From Saccharopolyspora flava (GTDB lineage Bacteria > Actinomycetota > Actinomycetes > Mycobacteriales > Pseudonocardiaceae), in contig NZ_FOZX01000006.1 of NCBI RefSeq assembly GCF_900116135.1, positions 186,001 to 250,000 of the forward strand: DNA of 64,000 nucleotides, in the 5' to 3' direction. The first letter of the stretch is position 1. Every line of letters starts with the position of its first letter. This document shows, in pieces, positions 59,718 through 64,000 of this stretch. A program made the translations under genes and the position numbers. The notes under the pieces were generated by a model. That model did no database searches and had not been told where the DNA came from. It saw only the letters and a list, made by a program, of their open reading frames with translations.

Positions 59718-60451
59718 TTCGGCGAAGCGTGACGGTGCTGGGCAGTTGCGGCGCGTTCCCGGAGGCCGGGCGGGCGTGCAGCGGCTTCGCCGTGGACTGG
59801 GACGGGTTCCGGTTGGTGCTGGACCTCGGTTACGGGACGCTGCCGAGGCTGTTCGGGCACTGGCCGGACGGGCGCGTCGACGCGGTGGTGATCACGCACG
59901 AGCACCCGGACCACTGCGTCGACCTGCACGCGCTGTTCCGCGCCCGGTTCTACACCGGGGGCCCGCGGCTGCCGCTGCACTGCCCGCCCGGTGTGCTGGA
60001 GCGGCTCGGCGGCCTGGAACCGGACGTGGACCTGCGGGACGTCTTCGACGTGCACCCGCTGCCGGGAACCCACCGGGTGGGGCCGTTCGAGCTGACGGGT
60101 CTCGCGCTGCCGCACTTCGTTCCCAACGCGGGCGTCCGGCTGCGCGCCGGCGACCGGGTCCTGGCCTACACCGGCGACACCGGCCCGGACCCGGCGCTCG
60201 CCGATCTCGGCCGCGACGCCGACCTGTTCATCGTCGACGCGACCGACCGGCCTGGAAGCTCCCGAGGTCTGCTGACGGCGCGGGAAGCAGGCGCGTGGGC
60301 TCGGCGAGCCGGGGCCCGGAGGCTGATGCTCACCCACTTCTGGCCGGGCAACGACCGCAACGCGGCCCTCGCCGCAGCCCGGTCCGAGTTCGACGGGGAG
60401 ACGTTCGCGGCCGAGGAAGGTCTTGTCGTTCCCGCAGACCACCGCGACTAG
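59714..60451 (+). CDS. MBL-fold metallo-hydrolase, RNase Z-like
   Basis: This 245-aa protein has the beta-lactamase-fold metal motif THEHPDHCVDLHALF (HxHxDH), LDLGYGTL, LPHFVPNAGVRL, YTGDTGPDP and LTHFWPG. It is close to the actinobacterial RNase Z/arylsulfatase-like group; substrate unknown. ATG overlaps the previous stop (ATGA), so the two are co-translated. Confidence 0.88.
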   Translation: MIRRSVTVLGSCGAFPEAGRACSGFAVDWDGFRLVLDLGYGTLPRLFGHWPDGRVDAVVITHEHPDHCVDLHALFRARFYTGGPRLPLHCPPGVLERLGGLEPDVDLRDVFDVHPLPGTHRVGPFELTGLALPHFVPNAGVRLRAGDRVLAYTGDTGPDPALADLGRDADLFIVDATDRPGSSRGLLTAREAGAWARRAGARRLMLTHFWPGNDRNAALAAARSEFDGETFAAEEGLVVPADHRD

Positions 60452-60458
60452 AAGCCGG

Positions 60459-60932
60459 TCAGAGGGTGTGGGCTTCGGGTTGGTGGTGGATGGGGAAGTT
60501 GACCGAGCGGGCGATGAAGCAGACCTCGTGGATCTTCGAGTGCAGGGCGTTGGCCTGGTCGATCGTGGCGGGGTCGGTGACGGTCACGCGGGGGCGGAGG
60601 GTGACCTCGGTGAGCTGGCCGCCTCCGCCGCGCTCGTCCATCGTCATGACGCCGTGGGCGTCGTCCTCGTAGTCGATGACGGTGATGCCGGCGTTCGCGC
60701 AGAGGTGGAGGTACCAGAGCATGTGGCACTGGGCGACCGTCGCGACCAGCAGCTCTTCCGGGTTCCAGCGGGACCGGTCGCCTCGGAACGCCGGGTCGGC
60801 CGAGGCCGCGATCGGTGCTTTCCCCTCGGCGAGGATCTCGTGCGAGCGGCTGAAGGTGCGGTAGTCGTCGGTGCCGGTCCCGAGGTTGCCGGTCCACTCG
60901 ATCGAGACGTCGTAACCATGTGTTTCCGCCAT
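60459..60932 (-). CDS. OsmC-family peroxide-reductase-like protein
   Basis: This 157-aa OsmC fold protein has the two redox Cys: NPEELLVATVAQCHMLWYL and IHEVCFIARSVNFP. OsmC/Ohr proteins reduce organic peroxides. It converges with the MBL gene, with 7 bp between them. Confidence 0.9.
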   Translation of the reverse strand: MAETHGYDVSIEWTGNLGTGTDDYRTFSRSHEILAEGKAPIAASADPAFRGDRSRWNPEELLVATVAQCHMLWYLHLCANAGITVIDYEDDAHGVMTMDERGGGGQLTEVTLRPRVTVTDPATIDQANALHSKIHEVCFIARSVNFPIHHQPEAHTL

Positions 60933-60960
60933 GCCCCGACCCTAGAAACCAGGCCCGACA

Positions 60961-61006
60961 ACGAAGGCCCAGGAGAAGCGATCACGCTTCTGACCTGGGC
61001 CTTCGT
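60961..61006 (-). terminator. Terminator of the tRNA-Gly gene
   Basis: A 13-bp outer stem (60961-60973 with 60994-61006) encloses a second 7-bp stem (60974-60980 with 60985-60991). It lies 4 bp downstream of the tRNA on the minus strand. Confidence 0.85.
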
Positions 61007-61010
61007 GAGT

Positions 61011-61084
61011 TGGAGCGGATGACGGGAATCGAACCCGCGTTCTCAGCTTGGGAAGCTGATGTTCTACCATTGAACTACATCCGC
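61011..61084 (-). tRNA. tRNA-Gly (anticodon CCC)
   Basis: The minus strand folds as a cloverleaf: acceptor GCGGATG/CATCCGC, D stem GTTC/GAAC, anticodon stem TCAGC/GCTGA with loop TTCCCAA, T loop TTCGATT and encoded CCA (61011-61013). Anticodon CCC reads GGG. TAATCT at 61121-61126 (minus) is a likely -10. Neighbours dcd in the opposite orientation, as I recall for mycobacteria. Confidence 0.96.
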
Positions 61085-61162
61085 ACTGGTCGTGACGGTC
61101 GTTGCCGTCCGACGGTGCGTAGATTAGCACGGTGGGCGGGCAAGATCGACATAGGCTCCCGA

Positions 61163-61168
61163 TAGGCT
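61163..61168 (+). promoter_or_regulatory. -10 box TAGGCT, leaderless dcd
   Basis: TAGGCT is followed by 6 nt and the GTG at 61175, the same geometry as at the HAD gene. No ribosome-binding site is present. Confidence 0.5.
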
Positions 61169-61174
61169 GGTGTC

Positions 61175-61756
61175 GTGCTGCTGAGTGATCGGGACCTGCG
61201 TAAAGAGCTGGACGAGGGGCGCCTCGAACTGGATCCGTTCGATTCGTCCATGATCCAGCCGTCGAGCATCGACGTGCGGCTGGACCGCTACTTCCGGGTC
61301 TTCGACAACACCCGGTACACCCACATCGATCCGTCGAAGCAGCAGGACGAGCTGACGTCGCTGGTGGAGACTCCCGAGGGCGAGCCGTTCGTGCTGCACC
61401 CGGGCGAGTTCGTGCTCGGGTCGACGTTCGAGGCGGTGAAGCTTCCCGATGACCTGGCCAGCCGGTTGGAGGGCAAGTCGTCGCTGGGGCGGCTCGGGCT
61501 GCTGACGCACTCCACGGCCGGGTTCATCGACCCCGGGTTCAGCGGGCACATCACGCTGGAGCTGTCGAACGTGGCGAACCTGCCGATCACCCTGTGGCCG
61601 GGGATGAAGATCGGGCAGCTGTGCCTGCTGCGGCTGTCGAGCCCCGCGGACTTCCCGTACGGCTCGAAGGAGGCGGGGTCCCGCTACCAGGGGCAGCGCG
61701 GCCCGACGTCGTCGCGCGCCTACCTCAACTTCAAGGTCACCGACACCCGCCGCTGA
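61175..61756 (+). CDS. dcd: dCTP deaminase (probably bifunctional, dUMP-forming)
   Basis: This 193-aa enzyme has [55 protein letters not shown] with the catalytic Glu, and [13 protein letters not shown]. Actinobacterial members carry out both deamination and dUTPase reactions, giving dUMP for thymidylate synthesis; bifunctionality is inferred from kinship. Confidence 0.95.
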   Translation: MLLSDRDLRKELDEGRLELDPFDSSMIQPSSIDVRLDRYFRVFDNTRYTHIDPSKQQDELTSLVETPEGEPFVLHPGEFVLGSTFEAVKLPDDLASRLEGKSSLGRLGLLTHSTAGFIDPGFSGHITLELSNVANLPITLWPGMKIGQLCLLRLSSPADFPYGSKEAGSRYQGQRGPTSSRAYLNFKVTDTRR

Positions 61757-61840
61757 GCGACCCCCACGTCCTGACCCCACGTCCCGGCCCCACGTCCTGC
61801 CCTCCGTCGCGGAGCGGTGGTCCCGTGAGGTGCTCGCCGC

Positions 61841-61922
61841 GGCAGTGGACAGTTTTAGCCATAATCACCCATGATCAAGATCCTTTTTGTCCGGATAGTT
61901 ATGGCTAAAACTGTCCACTGCC
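61841..61922. repeat. Dispersed repeat family C, copy 2
   Basis: 24-bp perfect inverted repeats (61841-61864 and 61899-61922) with a centre differing from copy 1 at only a few positions. It lies downstream of dcd. Confidence 0.9.
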
Positions 61923-62241
61923 AACGGACGTTGTCACCGTGACCGGCCGCTGAGGGCTGGAGCGCGAGGCGGAGGTGGGCGCCGTCGGTGATCGTGCGGG
62001 TTCGTGCGCTCGGGGGTGGTCGCGAGCGCGGTGGGAAACCGGGTGGTCACCGTTCGCATTCCCAGGGAATGTGACGTTTTGCCAGGTAAGGGCTGTTGCC
62101 TGCGGATTCTTGCGGCGTGAAGCAAATCACCCTGAATCGAGCAAGGCAAGTGCCGGTTCAGAGCTTAGTATCCCGTCCGCCCGGCGCTCTGGAACGATCC
62201 CGCAACGGGGCGGATCGGCGTGTGGGCAAGCGGGAGATTCG
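61923..62241. other. Upstream region of the sugar porter gene
   Basis: No gene is supported. A possible -10 TAGTAT lies at 62166-62171. Otherwise nothing recognisable was seen. Confidence 0.35.
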
Positions 62242-63645
62242 ATGTCCGCATTGCAGTCGCGTGCCTCGGGCGGAACCGCCAAGCTCGGGCACGTGGTGAT
62301 GATCGCCGGGGCTGCGGCTCTCGGCGGTTTCTTGTTCGGCTACGACACCTCCGTCATCAACGGTGGCGTCGACGCGATCCAGGAGCACTTCGGCGTCGGC
62401 TCGGCGATGACCGGTCTGACCGTGTCGTCGGCGCTGCTGGGGTCGGCCGTCGGTGCCGGCATCGCCGGTGGCCTGGCGGACCGGATCGGCCGGATCCGGG
62501 TCATGCAGGTCGCCGCCGTGCTGTTCATCATCAGCGCCATCGGCTCGGCCGTTCCCTTCGCGATCTGGGACCTGGCGATCTGGCGCGTGGTCGGCGGTGT
62601 CGCGATCGGCATCGCCTCGGTGATCGCCCCGGCCTACATCGCCGAGGTGGCGCCCGCGCAGTACCGAGGCCGGCTCGCCTCGTTGCAGCAGTTGGCGATC
62701 GTGCTCGGCATCGCGGTGTCGCAGCTGGTCAACTACGCCCTGGCCGCGTTCGCGGGCGGTAGTGCTTCCGGGATGCTGGGGCCGATCCAGGCCTGGCAGT
62801 GGATGCTGGGCGTGGCCGCGCTCCCGGCCGTGGTCTACCTGATCGTCGCTTCCTCGATCCCCGAGTCCCCGCGCTACCTGGTGTCGGCGGGCAAGGTCGA
62901 CCGGGCGCGCGAGGTGCTCAACAAGATCGAGCCCGGTGACGTCGACGGCAAGATCGGCGAGATCCAGGCCGCGCTGGGCGAGACGAAGCCGAAGCTGAGC
63001 GACCTGCGCGGCAAGTTCGGCGTGCTGCCGATCGTCTGGGTCGGCATGGCGATCGCCGCGTTGCAGCAGTTCGTCGGCATCAACGTGATCTTCTACTACT
63101 CGTCGTCGCTGTGGCACTCGGTCGGCATCAACGAGGAGAGCTCGCTGCTGCTGAGCCTGTTCACGTCGATCGTGAACATCATCGGCACGTTCGTGGCGAT
63201 CGCGCTGGTCGACAAGATCGGCCGCAAGCCGCTGCTGATCATCGGTTCGGTCGGCATGACGGTGTCGCTGGCCGTGACCGGCTGGGCGTTCAGCTTCGCC
63301 CAGGTCGTCGGCGAGGACGCCGTGCTGCCCGCGCAGTGGGGTGTCGTCGCGCTGATCTCGGCGAGCGCGTTCGTGCTGTTCTTCGCCGCCTCGTGGGGCG
63401 TGGTGATGTGGGTGCTGCTGGGCGAGATGTTCCCGGCCCGAATCCGCGCCGCGGCCCTGGCGCTGGGCACGGCGACGAACTGGATCGCGAACTGGCTGGT
63501 GACGGTGTCCTTCCCGAGCATGCGGGACTGGAACCTGCCGGTCACGTACTTCATCTACGCGGCGTTCGCGGCGCTGTCGGTGGTGTTCGTGGTCAAGTAC
63601 CTGAAGGAGACCAACGGCCGCTCCCTGGAGGAGATGGGCAGCTGA
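62242..63645 (+). CDS. MFS sugar porter
   Basis: This 467-aa 12-helix symporter has GGFLFGYDTSVINGG (helix 1), GGLADRIGRIRVM, PAYIAEVAPAQYRGRLASLQQ, PESPRYLVSAGK, QQFVGINVIFYYSS and DKIGRKPLL, plus the C-terminal KETNGRSLEEM motif. These define the sugar porter family; hexose-proton symport is likely. ATG at 62242 follows GGGAGA. Confidence 0.93.
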   Translation: MSALQSRASGGTAKLGHVVMIAGAAALGGFLFGYDTSVINGGVDAIQEHFGVGSAMTGLTVSSALLGSAVGAGIAGGLADRIGRIRVMQVAAVLFIISAIGSAVPFAIWDLAIWRVVGGVAIGIASVIAPAYIAEVAPAQYRGRLASLQQLAIVLGIAVSQLVNYALAAFAGGSASGMLGPIQAWQWMLGVAALPAVVYLIVASSIPESPRYLVSAGKVDRAREVLNKIEPGDVDGKIGEIQAALGETKPKLSDLRGKFGVLPIVWVGMAIAALQQFVGINVIFYYSSSLWHSVGINEESSLLLSLFTSIVNIIGTFVAIALVDKIGRKPLLIIGSVGMTVSLAVTGWAFSFAQVVGEDAVLPAQWGVVALISASAFVLFFAASWGVVMWVLLGEMFPARIRAAALALGTATNWIANWLVTVSFPSMRDWNLPVTYFIYAAFAALSVVFVVKYLKETNGRSLEEMGS

Positions 63646-63658
63646 TCCCTTCAGCGAT

Positions 63659-63701
63659 CGATCGAGGGCCGTTCCCGCGGGTGGGGAACGGCCCTCGATC
63701 G
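63659..63701. terminator. 18-bp stem terminator
   Basis: Arms 63659-63676 and 63684-63701 perfectly complementary, 7-nt loop, followed by CTTT. Serves the convergent sugar porter and small hypothetical genes. Confidence 0.88.
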
Positions 63702-63706
63702 CTTTC

Positions 63707-63916
63707 TCAGGGAAAGTAGAGCGCCAGGCCGAAGAGGCTGCCGAAGCTCTCCGCGGCCTGCTGCGCGCTGGTGCAGACCGCGACCTGGTTCCTGCCGTCC
63801 TCCCTCCAGTGCAGGACGGCCCCGTTCTCCAGTTCCATCCCCCACAGCCGAACGTGGGCCGGATCGGGTGATCCGTCGATGTTCTTCTCGGCCAGGCCGA
63901 AGATCCTCGGTGTCAT
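63707..63916 (-). CDS. Small hypothetical protein, 69 aa
   Basis: It starts MTPRIFGLAEKNIDG and continues with Trp-containing segments RLWGMELENGAVLHWRED, ending GLALYFP. No family recognised; compact, cytosolic. ATG without a clear ribosome-binding site; TCTACG just upstream might be part of a leaderless promoter. It ends next to a strong bidirectional terminator, which supports it. Confidence 0.5.
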   Translation of the reverse strand: MTPRIFGLAEKNIDGSPDPAHVRLWGMELENGAVLHWREDGRNQVAVCTSAQQAAESFGSLFGLALYFP

Positions 63917-64000
63917 TGCGTAGAGGATCCGGGCGGGAGTCCCCCGATGGGATCACCGCAATCGGGAATCCCGGTGACGGGTTCCCGCTGCGATCATGGA

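Noticed and set aside
54965-60932. Secondary-metabolite gene cluster (several methyltransferases, GNAT, DinB)
   Set aside because: No core biosynthetic enzyme is present, and genes are in small unrelated units of both orientations.
63917-64000. Further gene at the right edge
   Set aside because: Only short hairpin-forming sequence is visible; no supported start or frame.

Overview
The window is chromosomal DNA of a high-GC actinomycete. Evidence: strong G/C third-position bias, many GTG starts, several apparently leaderless genes (a TANNNT -10 box about 6-8 nt before the start codon), a deazaflavin-dependent nitroreductase-like protein, a subtilisin-inhibitor-like secreted protein, GTP-type PEP carboxykinase and the cluster rpsF-ssb-rpsR-rplI-dnaB preceded by a GT87-type membrane glycosyltransferase (an order I recall from mycobacteria). 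The family content best fits Pseudonocardiaceae, perhaps Saccharopolyspora; that assignment is inference. The ribosomal/dnaB cluster suggests a position not far from oriC. No prophage, IS element, CRISPR array or rRNA was seen.

Layout. 1-3.0 kb: end of an unknown gene, a GroES-like protein and a VanW-domain membrane protein. 3.6-6.1 kb: polar amino-acid ABC transporter. 6.4-9.75 kb: large beta-helix membrane protein and a secreted SGNH hydrolase. 9.7-14.1 kb: ROK regulator divergent from a sugar ABC operon that lacks its own ATPase. 14.4-17.7 kb: tiny membrane protein, pckG, a Ca-loop repeat protein. 17.8-21.7 kb: two dynamin-like GTPases flanking a GrpE-like protein. 21.9-24.5 kb: HAD hydrolase and an ABC-2 exporter. 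25-32.5 kb: universal stress protein, unknown gene, trmB, a nitric oxide synthase oxygenase homologue lacking its usual C-terminus, amidohydrolase, SDR, MFS. 32.7-38.6 kb: two paralogous PhoX-type phosphatases, each preceded by a PHO-box-like 11-nt direct repeat, and an MFS transporter. 38.8-44.2 kb: acidic unknown protein, two-subunit fluoride channel, OmpA-like lipoprotein, DrrAB-type exporter. 44.4-48.5 kb: FadE5-like acyl-CoA dehydrogenase, GT87 glycosyltransferase, endonuclease IV. 48.7-54.9 kb: secreted proline-rich protein, then rpsF-ssb-rpsR-rplI and dnaB, which carries two inteins. 55-64 kb: small enzymes (DinB-like, GNAT, methyltransferases), protease inhibitor, nitroreductase-like and MBL proteins, OsmC, tRNA-Gly(CCC), dcd, sugar transporter.

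The most striking non-coding feature is a set of at least four families of dispersed palindromic elements confined to gene-free gaps: A (two 131-132-bp copies with a covarying stem), B (CCGCGG-centred units), C (three copies, long inverted repeats) and D (TTTTCATGAAAA units). C and D share a GGACAGTTTT end. Other regulatory candidates are an S6:S18 leader that sequesters the rpsF ribosome-binding site, a six-box DnaA cluster directly upstream of the dnaB promoter, paired TTACC-N4-GGTAA operators before the acyl-CoA dehydrogenase gene, and a parS-like site.
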